Numbered from the stretch's first letter, positions 33,491-44,838 are shown. The stretch is DNA of 64,000 nt from Bicyclus anynana (GCF_947172395.1 NC_069092.1:10027418-10091417); one strand, 5' to 3'. Translations and numbers: made by a program. The notes: generated by a model from the letters alone, not told the origin.

Positions 33491-34028
33491 TATTTTTTTT
33501 ATTAAAATTTTTTCATAAATTCCTTTCGATCGTTTATTTCCAGAATAGTCGCGGGTCAGTCTGGAGTCAATGTAATGGAAATTCATCAAATACCGAAGCT
33601 TATGTAAAATTTATATTTATATATTATTAAGGTAGATGTTAACGCTAAAAGCTTATAACGAATTACAAAATACTGAATACTAAAACACCATTAACTCAAT
33701 GGAATGTTATGGATATTCCTATTGTAAATTTTCATGAAATTAATTCAAAAAACCAACAATACTCCACCATTTGAACAAACTACGGAAAATTGCACGCGAA
33801 AGAATAATTTATTTAAATTAAGAGCTACTAAGGCTTAGCACAAAGGTATAATTAAAGAAAAATTGAAATCGACTTCGAGGCGACCGTAAAATAAAGCCAT
33901 TTTAAAAAGGTAATTTTAAAAAGTCCCTTTAAAGGTAGCTTATCGAAACGGTTAACGTGAGCTAAGTTTTTATAACGCAATTTCCTATATGAGTTACTTT
34001 ACAACGTTCCCCAAAAAAAAGCTTTGAA
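33491..34028. other. Intergenic, no recognised feature
   Basis: AT-rich. Confidence 0.4.
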
Positions 34029-34120
34029 CTGCATCACTGTTTTTATGGTTCACCAGTGAGGCTTTGAAGCATAAGCTCTTGGGTTCGAACCCTGGCTCAG
34101 GCTATTTAATATTTTTGTTT
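34029..34120 (+). mobile_element. tRNA-derived SINE fragment (family H-like)
   Basis: B-box sequence TGGGTTCGAACCCTGGCTCAG preceded by TTCACCAGTGAGGCTTTGAAG. The acceptor stem is not closed, so not a tRNA gene. Confidence 0.5.
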
Positions 34121-36464
34121 TCTCAAAGACTTTTTTAAATGTTAAGCTAACTTATCCTAATAACTATTATGGCTGTTTCAAGAAATTCTTAGTAAAAGCC
34201 TGGGGTGTGTCATCGTTTTCTAGTTGGTGTTCATCCTTTTGCATTGAAGAGACACATTCATTATATCAAAATGTGATAGTAATCGTAACAGAGTCCAAGA
34301 AGAGCTTAGGCCCACCAATCAATGCTCCAATTAGCTGCGTTGTGGGTTTTAGCCCCACTTATATTTTTGCCGTGCTAGACTTTTTGCCTCATACTCGTAG
34401 AAGAGAAGATTATATATAAGGCAAAAAGTCTGGCCCTGCAGTGTGAAATTAAGTCAGGTTGAAAAAGAAGAAAGCTTCTCAAATTAAATTTAAAATCAAG
34501 AAAGAAGTCTCCCCAACGAAAAAAGCTCAAAAATGTTCAGAAATATTATTAGGTAAGTGTTCATGAAGTCTTAGGTTAATTAAGTTTGACGCGATCCTAA
34601 CAAAAAAGACATGAGTCAGCCAATTCCGTGGGTAATAAATAATTCATCAGTCAGCAAAATTTAAATACGAAATTTTAGCCTGTCCATATTGTTCGAGCGC
34701 AAAAGGTCAATATTCAAGAGGCTGCAAATTTTAAGTGCCCTAAGAGAAGATGACATTTTACCAGACGCGTCAAATTTGGGTCCCTTTAATTTGCATACAA
34801 AGCGAGCTTCGACGTCAATGGACTAAAAGGGTCTGCCGGAACGTTGTCGGGATTCAAGCTATTAAAGCTAAAGCGGCCTATTTTAATTAATGTCAATTGT
34901 ATACATTTTACTCCGGCAGAGGCGAGGATATTTTTGATAATGCTAATTAATTAAACGCGAGTGAATTTTAATTAAAACTGAAATATTAATTTGAAGCCGT
35001 TTTAATTATGGAACACCTAATATAGACACATTGGTAGGTGTAGGCGTTGGGTAATAGTATACTTTAATATTATACTTAAATTAAACTGTTAGACTGTCCC
35101 TCAGTATAATTTTTTATATATTGATGGAGGCTTCTTCTGGACATAAATGATATACTAAAAAATTAGTTTAATTTTCTGAGAACTATATGCTACAATATGG
35201 ATTATTTAGGTATTACAATTATAATTATACCTAATGAATTTTCTATCTAATATATGAATATTTTTAGATATTGTTGTTAAATTTGTTATACAAAGAAGTA
35301 GAGAAAATCTTATCTAACCTGATTAATATTAATTATTATCGGATATTTTCTAAAATACCAATTTTGCAGTTTTTTATAAAAAACTTATTTTTAGTCTACT
35401 GTATAACACTTTTTAGATAGGCACTGTATTCGAGCAGGAACTAAGAGTACTATACTCGTTAAAGTTTTTTGTACCTCAAATACATTTGAAATACTTTATA
35501 CATATAAGGTATAAGGTTTTTAATATGGTGTTTTATGCCATATCTGTGACAGTAATTCAGCGTGAACATAAAGTGTAAAGATAAAACCAAACCGATTTTT
35601 TGCCGCCATTAAATATTTAGATATCCAAAGTACGGCTTAAAACACATTCTGTAATCTAAACATGCCAATCAATCTATCAAAAACAACGGTTTAAAACCAC
35701 AAAACCACTTTTACTTGCTGATTTAAGTCGAGTCGTGACTATAAATAAAATAAGAAAACAAATATTAGAAATAATTCTTCCCGTTCTAAGATTACAGAAT
35801 GGTGACTACAAAGATTGTGTATCTATGTTAAAGGCCGTTTATAAATATTCATAAGATCTGATTGTGAAATACGAATATAAATACGCGATTACCTATTCCA
35901 ATAACAAGATGTAGAAAGGGCTTTGTTTATATAATGGCATCATATTTTAAGAGTGTGCAATATCTAATTTGGTGGTTACAAATGGTTCTGGATCTCAGAT
36001 TCTGGAAAACTTAGGAGCCTGATATTTGCTTCATTATGACTATACAAAATACACAATTTGTAAAACTTTTCTCGATAGTTTATTTTTTTGAAAAATACAT
36101 GTTTTGCTCACATTTTGCTTTCAATCTCAGGAAAAACAAAGTTATTTTCTTAAATCTTTGTTTTGTATAGAAAATTAGGTATATATCTTGAACATGGCCA
36201 TTTTGTTTTTTTTGTTATGTTGTTTAATTTACTTGCAATTAGATAAAAATGGTTTTGGCGCTCACGTCATAAAATTTGCGTTGCGCGTCAACGGCTCCGT
36301 GCTTTTCACTCACGTGAAAGTCATGATTCGGCGTCTCGCTTGCGCTTCGAATTTTAACCATATCGTAACGACGCGCTGCGCGCTCTTAACAGATAAAACA
36401 GTATCTGATAAAAAGTGTAAGCCACGTTAAATTGGATTGAGCAATTTTATGTTAAAATAAACGC
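34121..36464. other. Repeat-poor intergenic stretch
   Basis: 34740-34990 is complex and rich in TAATTAAT-type homeodomain-like sites (34885-34990), a candidate regulatory block. 36230-36430 is a CpG-richer patch with an 80-codon open frame that has no recognised domain. The rest is AT-rich. Confidence 0.35.
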
Positions 36465-36610
36465 TTTGCGGCTTTACCCGCGTACTTTTAGTTCCCGTGT
36501 GAATACGGGGATAAAATATAGTGTATGACATCACAAATAAGGTGGCTATCTAATGGTGAAAGAATTTTTAAAATCGGTTCAGTAGAGAGAGAGATTCTAG
36601 AGATTATCTA
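36465..36610 (-). mobile_element. Helitron-like fragment
   Basis: CGGCTTTACCCGCGTACTTTT, GGTGGCTATCTAATGGTGAA and AAATCGGTTCAGTAG match the CAGCTAG group in reverse. Confidence 0.5.
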
Positions 36611-36632
36611 TCCTCTACACCATCACAAACTA

Positions 36633-36949
36633 ATCCTTAAAGAGGAAAACTTTGTTTGTATGTTTGTTTGATTGATTGTAATGAATAGACTTAAAAACTA
36701 CTGGACCGATTTTAAAAATTCTTTCACCATTCGAAAGCTAAATTATCCACAAGTAACATAGGCTAATTTTTTTTTGGAAAAAAATAGGGTTCCGTAAGAT
36801 ATTTGGGTTTTTAGGATACAAGGTGTAAAAAATCAACCAGAAAAGTAGGGTAGGGGTAGGTAGGAGTAGGGTAGGGGTAGGGGTAGGATAAGGGTAGTTG
36901 AAAGTTTACATCGAGTTTCACGCGGACGAAGTCGCGGGCGTCGGCTAGT
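36633..36949 (+). mobile_element. Helitron-like element carrying a GGGTA array
   Basis: 5' part AGAGGAAAACTTTGTTTGTA, body ACTACTGGACCGATTTTAAA, 3' end GAAGTCGCGGGCGTCGGCTAGT. An internal minisatellite occupies 36846-36898. Just downstream (36950-37030) the 5'-end motif TATTATAAAGAGG recurs three times in mixed orientation. Confidence 0.7.
36846..36898 (+). repeat. (GGGTA/GGGGTA)n minisatellite inside the Helitron-like element
   Basis: Imperfect runs of GTAGG and GGGTAGG units over about 53 bp. Not the insect telomere repeat TTAGG. Confidence 0.8.
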
Positions 36950-37030
36950 AATATGATAAAGAGGTAAACAGGAGGAGGCAACCTCTTTATAATAATATTA
37001 TAATGAGGTAAACCTCTTTATAATATTATA

Positions 37031-37900
37031 CCAGAGACTTTAACAACTCATATTTGGCTTAGAGATCATATCCACTAGGCTATCACGGCTCAATAATAAG
37101 CGATTAAATGAAAATAACATTCCACATTTTGTCCGCCTCAGTTAGGATGCAAAAATATCATTGGTATTTAGGGCACTAAAATAATACTTGATAGGTAACT
37201 AAAATAATGAACGATAGTTTGTATGAAGAATAAAACATATCTAAATAGTGACTAAACTTCGTTTTCTCTTGTAGTCAAAAAACTAAAAAAAAAACAAAAA
37301 GTTCAACAGGAATTCTTTATTGTCTTAAAGCTAGATATATTCAAGTAACGAAATCGCTTATAAAACGAAAACCCTCACATCACCAAATACGTGAGATACT
37401 ATGTATTTAAAGTTGGAGACCATAAATCTATCTGCAATAAAATACGAAGTAGCATCAGGCACGTGACTCCACAGCTGAAACGAAACCGATGTAAATATTT
37501 ACAGTTATGCTTTACAACCATTTTTAGTTGTAGCGATAAATCGACATTTGTGATTTATTGATGGTATGTGTGATGCATAATACACGGGTTTTTACGTAAC
37601 CGAAAAAATGTTTTATGGAAAGTTTTCGTATTACGATACTTAATTTCTTCAAAAAGATCCGTACAGGAAACCATTGTCACTAAAACTTATTCCTCTGATA
37701 AAGTTTCCTTATTCCTCTGATAAAGTTCGATTTCGATTTGAACAACTGATATAATTTGTGTACCATACATACATTTTAATACAGATGTTATTTTATGATC
37801 AGTAAAAAGTAATGTTATTTTTAAATTATTATTTAAAAGAAGTGCAATTATTTTTACAAGCCTCGGTTATTAGCAGATAAATATCCAACTATTGTTACCA
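37031..37900. other. Intergenic with a family G edge
   Basis: 37096-37162 carries the family G right edge (TTTGTCCGCCTCAGTTAGG ... AATATCATTGG). A scrap of SINE B head (AGATCATATCCACTAGG, minus strand) lies at about 37065-37090. The rest is AT-rich and empty. Confidence 0.4.
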
Positions 37901-38214
37901 AGTCATGTGATAGCCCAGTGGATATGACCTCTGCCTCCGATTCCGGAGGGTGTGGGTTCGAATCCGGTCCGGGGCATGCACCTCCAACTTTTCAGTTGTG
38001 TGCATTTTAAGAAATTAAATATCACGTGTCTCAAACGGTGAAGGTAAACATGGTGAGGAAACCTGCATACCAGAGAATTATCTCAATTCTCTGCGTGTGT
38101 GAAGTCTACCAATCCTCATTGGGCCAGCGTGGTGGACTATTGGCCTAATCCCTCTCATTATGAGAGGAGACTTGAGCTCAGCAGTGAGCCGAATATGGGT
38201 TGATGACGACGACG
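37901..38214 (+). mobile_element. SINE family B, best-preserved copy
   Basis: Complete: tRNA-like head GTGATAGCCCAGTGGATATG, B box GGGTTCGAATCC, body, and tail TATGGGTTGATGACGACGAC. ATTGTTACCA at 37891-37900 and 38215-38224 is a perfect 10-bp target-site duplication. It can serve as the family reference in this window. Confidence 0.95.
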
Positions 38215-38468
38215 ATTGTTACCAGCCTCGGATAAAGCTGAGCTTATTAGAAAACAAGTATAAAAAAAAATTGAAGAACTCCGCTAACGCCTAAGCTAAC
38301 TTATAATTAACCAAACAACTCATTAGCGTATAAAAGACTGATATTCCTTTGTTAAGCACTTTACTACCTAATCTATCAAAACAAGGTTACCTATAATTAA
38401 CGCAAAAAATTACATGCTCTACAAATTAAACTAATGTTTGGAATTATAATGTTTTAATTTAGTAAAAC
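38215..38468. other. Short intergenic stretch
   Basis: No feature seen after the target duplication. Confidence 0.35.
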
Positions 38469-38680
38469 GTGACGTGAAACGGTGAAGGAAAAATTGTGAG
38501 AAAACCTACATACCAGAGAATTTTCTTAATTCTCAATGCGGATTGTCAGACTTTGTGTCAAGTCTGACAATCCGCATTGAGCCAGCGTGGTGGACTATTG
38601 GCCTAACCCCTCTCATTCTGAGAGAAGATTCGAGCTCAGCAGTGAGCCGAATATGGGTTGATACTAATGATGAATGATTA
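38469..38680 (+). mobile_element. SINE family B, 5'-truncated, with an internal inverted duplication
   Basis: From GTGACGTGAAACGGTGAAGG to GGGTTGATACTAATGATGA. At 38535-38578 the segment AATGCGGATTGTCAGACTT is present as a perfect 19-bp inverted pair around TGTGTC, where a normal copy has it once. Confidence 0.85.
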
Positions 38681-39200
38681 ATTTAGTAAAATACAATACA
38701 AATGACACGACTCAAGAAAATATTAAACAAATTTTTTTATAAAGATATGAAGTTTAAAGTTTAATTTATGATGTCCGCACAAAATGTAAACGAAAACTGT
38801 TCACGTCAAGAAAGAAGACAAATTTCCAAGGAAAAATACATGCGTACATAATTAAAAGGAACATTATTTACCTCGCCAACCCTTAGTTGGGATTTACAGC
38901 ACAGAAAAGAAGCTTTAATTTATGGCCCTCTACGACCGACCCTAAAGAATTAGGCAATTACTTTTGTTTATTATATGATAAGATAATAGTAATAAATGGT
39001 TTCTCGGGTAGATATCTGGTTTATGGGCAATAATCGCGGCTTTTGTTTAGTGTTTCCTCCCTTCCCTGCCACGATAGTTATTGAAGGATTATATTGCTTG
39101 CTAGCACGTGCGTTTAGCTTGCATCGATTTATGCAAAGTAAAATGAACGTGGTGGGCTAAGCTGAACTTTTATTGTCGTGACTGTCACAAGTATATTGAT
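38681..39200. other. Intergenic, no recognised feature
   Basis: AT-rich unique sequence. Confidence 0.4.
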
Positions 39201-39496
39201 GACTAGCTGATCTTCATGAATTCGTCTGCGTGTAATTCATTTTTTTAAAAATCCTGCAGGAACCATTTTTTACGAGATGTAAAGTTGCTCATAAACCTCT
39301 ATATTTCATGAAAGACCACTTAAATCGGTTCATCAGTCATCAGTCGTTCCAGAGGTTATCCCAAACAACGACAACAACAGACAAACAGACAGACAACTTT
39401 TAAAAAAGTTCGTCTGTGCTTTAGTATTATAAAACTTAAGCACTTGTGAAAACAATGATTTTGTTATCACAGACAGAGACTTTAATTTTATTTATA
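39201..39496 (-). repeat. Dispersed repeat family J, copy 2
   Basis: ACTAGCTGATCTTCATGAATTC, AATCCTGCAGGAACC, AAATCGGTTCATCAG, ACAGACAAACAGACAGACAA and CACTTGTGAAAACAATGATT in the same order as 27560-27840. Confidence 0.65.
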
Positions 39497-39824
39497 TGTA
39501 TTGATCTATTGATGATATTGCCTGCCTTGCCATTTCCGTTTAGTTTGCGTCGATATTATGTGATGGGACAAACTAAACTTTTACTGTCCTGCCTTTTACG
39601 AGTATATTCATGATAATCAAATCTTTAATATTCCTACAGTATGGTGGATTGAAATTCAATTCCTTATAGGTATATAAAATATTTTTTTAATTAGAGACTG
39701 AATCACTTAAAGCCGAGGGTAAGGGTGCTTTTCCAAATGAGATGTATTATGCAGCGATGCTTCGAAGATGTGAAATTTACGCTACGAAAATATGTGACCG
39801 TTTCCACCAATACTTTTAGCCTAT
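39497..39824. other. Intergenic, no recognised feature
   Basis: Nothing supported. Confidence 0.35.
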
Positions 39825-39959
39825 AGCTCTCGGGGATAGTGGAGTTTCCCAACAGTGAAAGAATTTTCAAATCGGTTTAGTAGTTTCAGAGCCTATTCAA
39901 TGCAAACAAAGGAATCTTTTCTATTAGTATAAAACTTTCTTTACACTATTAGTATAGAT
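39825..39959 (-). mobile_element. Helitron-like fragment (CAGCTAG group)
   Basis: Ends at the right with ACTATTAGTATAGAT, the reverse of the group's 5' terminus; contains AACAGTGAAAGAATTTTCAAA. Confidence 0.5.
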
Positions 39960-40610
39960 TATTAATGTACCTATAAGTATGCGACGATCTTGTAAATTGT
40001 AATGTGATTTTAAAGTTCAAGTTTGCTCTGATAGGTGCTTCCAATTATGAAAACAATCCATATTTTGTAAAAATTCAAAAGTTATATCGAAATAATAAAC
40101 TTTTCATGTCTTATAACTGAACAAGAATGGAAAACTATAGTTCAAAAGTAGTTATGCGAAACGCGAACAACGCAAAACAAAATGGAAGCAGGGGAAATAT
40201 TTACGTTTCAGTTCGCGAGTTGTAAATTTATTCCTTGAAGGGAAATCGTGCGGAAAATTTGCAATTTAGAAGTAAAGGGGGAATGCCAATAAGCCATCGA
40301 TTATGTAGATGCAGGCATTGTGCAGTGTAGAGTTATCTTACAGTCAGAGCCGTGCTCAAAAACGATTTGTCAGGATATTTTCAACGCCGACTATTCCGGA
40401 TATACGGAACCGAAAACGGGTTACCTTTTTTATTATGTGCAAACTAATGAACTTTCCGCTCACAGTTGAATTTAAAATAGCTTTTGCATACACAGTCTGG
40501 AGCTCTGGGAAAGTAAGGTTTCCGGTTTTGTGTGTATTTTAATTCGTAATGTTTTTGAACTAGTTTTCTGGAGTATTTTAGAACTCAAACTATTATAAAC
40601 CCTTACCTTA
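39960..40610. other. Intergenic; possible LINE scrap
   Basis: 40320-40400 encodes LSYSQSRAQKRFVRI, which faintly resembles the RT thumb region of lepidopteran LINEs, but it is short and not convincing. Confidence 0.3.
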
Positions 40611-40719
40611 CCTTGTCAGCTGTTAGACGTCCACTGCTGAACATAGGCCTCTTGCATGGACCCCCAAGCACAACGGTCTCGAGCCGCCAGCATCCAGCGG
40701 CTCCCTGCAACCCGCTTAC
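40611..40719 (-). mobile_element. RTE-type LINE 3'-end fragment
   Basis: ACGTCCACTGCTGAACATAGG, GTCTCGAGCCGCCAGCATCC and GGCTCCCTGCAACCCGCTT are the reverse of the shared RTE 3' end. Short. Confidence 0.7.
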
Positions 40720-40786
40720 AAACCCGTTTCATGGAAATTATTGACGGCCCATAACTATTAATTAAACCATAATTAATAAATTTTAC

Positions 40787-41120
40787 CTTTTTTTTATTTT
40801 TATTCTTTACAAGTTAGCCCTTAACTACAATCTCACCTGATGGTAAGTGATGATGCAGTCTAAGATGGAAGCGGGCTAACTTGTTAGGAGGAGGATGAAA
40901 ATCCACACCGATTTCGGTTTCTACACGGCATCGTACCGGAACGCTAAATCGCTTGGCGGTACGTCTTTGCCGGTAGGGTGGTAACTAGCCACGGCTGAAG
41001 CCTCCCACCAGCTAGACCTGGACAAATTAAGAAAATCTCAATCTGCCCAGCCGGGGATCGAACCCAGGACCTCCATCTTGTAAATCCACCGCGAATACCA
41101 CTGCGCCACGGAGGCCGTCA
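40787..41120 (-). mobile_element. SINE family A, full length
   Basis: Complete minus-strand copy from TTTTTTTATTTTTATTCTTT to CACTGCGCCACGGAGGCCGT. A 16-bp piece of its head (AACCACTGCGCCACC) is repeated just after, at 41121-41135. Confidence 0.9.
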
Positions 41121-41135
41121 AACCACTGCGCCACC

Positions 41136-41883
41136 ATAACTAGAAATTAACATTCTTGTTTTAGCATTATTATTTTCAATATCTAAGAGATCGGAATTTC
41201 TCAGTTTTGTTTGTGAAATCATATTCCGCTGTATTTCTGGTGTGTATGATCTATACGTGATAATAGTACATTTGAAAGATGGCGTTGCAAGATAAACATT
41301 TAGCTAATATGCAAACATGACCTGATTGCGAATATCATTGAACAAAAACATAAGTACCTATACCATTGAAAACTGATTATAGCAGCGACAAGTTTTATAT
41401 GTTGCATTAGAACATGTTGGTGGACAGCATAATAGTGGTACAAACAGTAGGCACAGCCATTGTAATAGCGCACTTTTGACAGTACTTAAACTAAAACTAG
41501 AAGTAAAAATAACAAGTTGATAGTATTACTAACATGTTTATATCAGCCGCCAGGCAGCATTGCTGTGTTAGAGTCACACAGTCAGAGTCAGAGTCAGTGA
41601 GAGAGTGTTTACAGTACATGGTTACCGATGTAATTATAGATACATGAGCTTTAAGATCTATGCTTCAGTTGCAGGACAGACGAGATCTTTGTTAGACGTG
41701 TTCCTAAGTATGAGCAAAATTATTTACAGGAGCTTTATGTTTATGTAAACAATGATATACTCGTAAATCGGTAGTGTAAGTCTCGAATTCATCTCTGTCT
41801 TTCTCTTCTTAACACAATTCTACAGATTGTATTCTACGAATTCGAAATTCAAACTACCAAATTTTATACTCACTTATAAAGGT
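41136..41883. other. Intergenic, no recognised gene
   Basis: 41765-41855 (CTCGAATTCATCTCTGTC...CTACAGATTGTATTC) is similar to the inside of the MITE at 60004-60150 and may be a decayed copy. CAGAGTCAGAGTCAG simple repeat near 41580. Confidence 0.4.
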
Positions 41884-42049
41884 TGTCAACTTCGTTCGTA
41901 ATACTCCCGATAGCCAGCGCGGGCCGGAATGAATGAAAAACTCACGGCTGATGCACCTCACTTCCCCGCACGCACGATTTCACACCCGCGCAGTCTATCC
42001 CCCCGTCGCCCGCATATCATGGGAGTATCATCAATGAACTTGCCAGACT
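41884..42049. mobile_element. GC-rich MITE with TACTCCC inverted ends
   Basis: Left TCAACTTCGTTCGTAATACTCCCG and the reverse of ATGGGAGTATCATCAATGAACTT resemble each other as inverted termini. The inside (AGCCAGCGCGGGCCGG, CCGCACGCACG) is far richer in GC than the flanks. Confidence 0.55.
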
Positions 42050-42679
42050 ATAGCGAAGACTTCTCCTTTGTTTGGAAAATTTTATTTTCTAAATACGTAG
42101 CTAATATTTTTTTTGCAAAACAAAAGAAAAAAATAAATTCGTAAAACCAATAGAAACATGCTTACTACTGTTGGCCAAAGTAGTATTGTTCATTACCATT
42201 CTCTTTCTATTTACATAGCGAAGCATAAAGAATAAATTTACATGGAAAGAAACAAAGTCTCTTGCCTTTTTTATTCGGCGTAAACAAAAACATTTCAACT
42301 CAGCATTCAGCTAATACAAAACACTTCCTTATCTTTGTCCCTCTAAGAATTTCGAGCAAAGACAATAGGCAGAAAATTCGAAGGCTTTGCGGGAATAACG
42401 TAACGATACCGTTTCCGGCTTCCGATAGGACTGTTACCAAGTCACGCGATTTTGCTGCAATCACGTAACAAGGCTGACTGGCTGAAGTTCAATTGTAATG
42501 TTCGACAATGACACTTTTATCTCTGTGGAAGGGTAGATTAAGATTTCTTTGATTTGACTATAATCTAACAGATTTAAACTGTTTACTGTCCTTTATTCTA
42601 GGTAAAAAGCTAACGGATAAACCCACGGATTTTATGTTACTATAACCTACAGTAGGTTAACGTAAAGTGCTTGGACTGT
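42050..42679. other. Intergenic, no recognised feature
   Basis: A small inverted repeat TAACCTAC/GTAGGTTA lies at 42643-42659. Confidence 0.35.
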
Positions 42680-42689
42680 AGGTTACAAT

Positions 42690-42983
42690 CGTCATTGACC
42701 CATATTCCGCTCACTGCTGAGCTCGAGTCTCTTCTCAGAATGAGAGGGGTAAGGCCAATAGTCTACCACGCTAGCCCAATGCAGATTGGCAGACTTCACA
42801 CACGCAGAGAGTTAAGATAATTCTCTGGTATGCAGGTTTCCTCACGATGTTTTCCTTCACCGATTGAGACACGTGATATTTAATTTCTTAAAATGCAACA
42901 ACTGAAAAGATGGAGGTGCATGCCCCGGACAAGATTCGAACCCACACCCTCCGGAATCGGAGGCAGATACCTGATAACCTGTC
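42690..42983 (-). mobile_element. SINE family B with perfect target-site duplication
   Basis: Minus-strand copy, head decayed (ACCTGATAACCTGTC in place of the usual head). AGGTTACAAT at 42680-42689 and 42984-42993 is a 10-bp target duplication. The flanks also carry ACTATAACCTACAGT on both sides (42639-42653, 42999-43013). Confidence 0.9.
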
Positions 42984-43059
42984 AGGTTACAATAGGATAC
43001 TATAACCTACAGTCCAAGTAACTAGTAGACTTTGTCCGGAAGATAAAGGAAACTTTTGA

Positions 43060-43160
43060 GCAATTTATAGGTTACTTTTAATCCCGGAAGAATCATAGGC
43101 TTCCGCGATATTTGTGAAAAACAGAATTTCGTCTGTAAAATGTCGCGGGCGTCCGCTAGT
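43060..43160 (+). mobile_element. Helitron-like element, 3' part
   Basis: TATAGGTTACTTTTAATCCCGG, CTTCCGCGATATTTGTGAAAA and the end GTCGCGGGCGTCCGCTAGT. 5' part not recognised. Confidence 0.7.
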
Positions 43161-43939
43161 TACGAAACATAACTATTGAGATACATTTTTATAAGCACTA
43201 TAAATGGATAAAATATTTAGAGCTCAGGTCCCGTAGTGGTTTTTTAATCCCCAGTTATATCTAAATACAAATAAAACTAAATTACAAGAAATAGAAAATA
43301 TTTCTTGTATTTAATAATATTAATTGTAGTAGCTTTTATTAATCCTTCCACAGATTTCATTAGTTACTTTACAAAATTCCTTACCCGCACATCTATTAAG
43401 TTTAGTTAAAATAACTAAACATCTCAAGCTCAGTGGAAGCGTGTAGCTTGTGGCTGAACAAACAAATGTATTCATGATCTTTTTGGCAGCATGTTCGTAA
43501 CGCGAGCCCGGCGACTGTCTGTTTGTCCTGTAACCGAATATGGCGCATTAGGCGGCGTGTTTTGTCTCCATTATCTTGGCTTTGATGCTGCCAACTAGGC
43601 ATATGTTCTACCCAACACTTGATATGCTCCTGTTTCATTATGAGTTTGCGTGGGTAAAATATTTACGAAGTGTCGTCTTTATATATATTTTTTCCAAAGT
43701 CAGTTCTTTGTAGGAAATGAGATTTGAAATTTCAATTCACTACCTTTTTCCAATGAGGGAGAGGAGGTCAACGATCGTTAGGGATAATAATAATTATCGG
43801 CTTATTATTGTTTCAGTCAATGGTTTTATAGCTTTCGCTTAGCTGTTGGATCAAGAGTTTGATACAGAAGGCAATGATTCTTGAGACGGAGCGTATTGTG
43901 AGGAGGTTCCTCACTCTGGAGACCTGACCACCGGTTGCA
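43161..43939. other. Intergenic, no recognised gene
   Basis: TTGGCAGCAT and its reverse near 43481 and 43588 hint at a small inverted-repeat element with a GC-richer inside. Otherwise nothing. Confidence 0.3.
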
Positions 43940-43982
43940 GCTGCGGGACATTCGAGTGCCCAACACTCGAATGTCCCGCAGC
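43940..43982. repeat. Perfect 19-bp hairpin
   Basis: GCTGCGGGACATTCGAGTG at 43940-43958 and its exact reverse complement at 43964-43982 around CCCAA. GC-rich, very stable stem; no MITE ends seen around it. Confidence 0.85.
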
Positions 43983-44547
43983 GGGAGGGCTAAATTTTTT
44001 AATAGTGTTTTGTATATTTTGTAGGTATAACAGTCTTAAAAAATTTAAAAAAAAAGGAGAAATATATAAATGAATGAAAGTAAAAATTATCGGCTTATCA
44101 CCACCAACTACCCAACTTCTCTCAATTGTGAATCCAACTCAAAATTCCGATAAAAGCACCTTAAAACAACTGGACCATAGATAGATAGTTAACAATACCA
44201 ATCCCAAAGCAATCATTAAAAATAATTACACCTACGAGGTAATCGCATTTAATTAACTTACACGCGAAAATATCATTTAACTCCAAACAAACAGAACTAA
44301 GTGTGTCACAACAAAAGGACACCTATTTTATCGTGCTATCAAAATAAAGCGACTGTTTAACTAATAACAAATTTTCAGCCCATTTGTCTGTGTCACCGAA
44401 CATTACCATCATCGTATTTAGGTAAGTAGGTCCCGCACGGCCTTAAAACGCCTCTATTAAAGCTATATACATTGAAGAGGACTAATTAAGATTTAAAGGA
44501 GACTGTACATTAGTTGCTTATCGTCCTGATATTTCATGACAAAATGT
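43983..44547. other. Intergenic, no recognised feature
   Basis: AT-rich. Confidence 0.4.
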
Positions 44548-44838
44548 TGACGGCCTCCGCGGCGCAGTGGTATGCGCGGTGGATTTACAAAACGGAGGGC
44601 CTGGGTTCGATCCCCGGCTGGGCAGATTGAGATTTTCTTAATCGGTCCAGGTCTGGCTGGTGGGAGGCTTCGGCCGTGGCTAGTTACCACCCTACCGGCA
44701 AAGACGTACCGCCAAGCGATTTAGCGTTCCGGTACGATGCCGTGTAGAAACCGAAAGGGGTGTGGATTTTCATCCTCCTCCTAACAAGTTAGCCCGCTTC
44801 CATCTTAGACTGCATCATCACTTACCATCAGGTGAGGT
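44548..44838 (+). mobile_element. SINE family A, 3'-truncated
   Basis: Intact head and body from TTGACGGCCTCCGCGGCGCAG to CTTACCATCAGGTGAGGTTG; the AGTCAAGGGCTAACTTG tail is missing. Confidence 0.9.

Noticed and set aside
36188..36430. 80-codon frame with a hydrophobic start as a secreted peptide
   Set aside because: It begins in low-complexity sequence, has no cleavage site or family resemblance, and no flanking splice signals could be tied to it.
36846..36898. Interstitial telomere repeat
   Set aside because: The unit is GGGTA/GGGGTA, not TTAGG, and lies within a Helitron-like element.
40309..40542. LINE reverse-transcriptase fragment
   Set aside because: Only a faint resemblance over about 15 residues; not enough to call.
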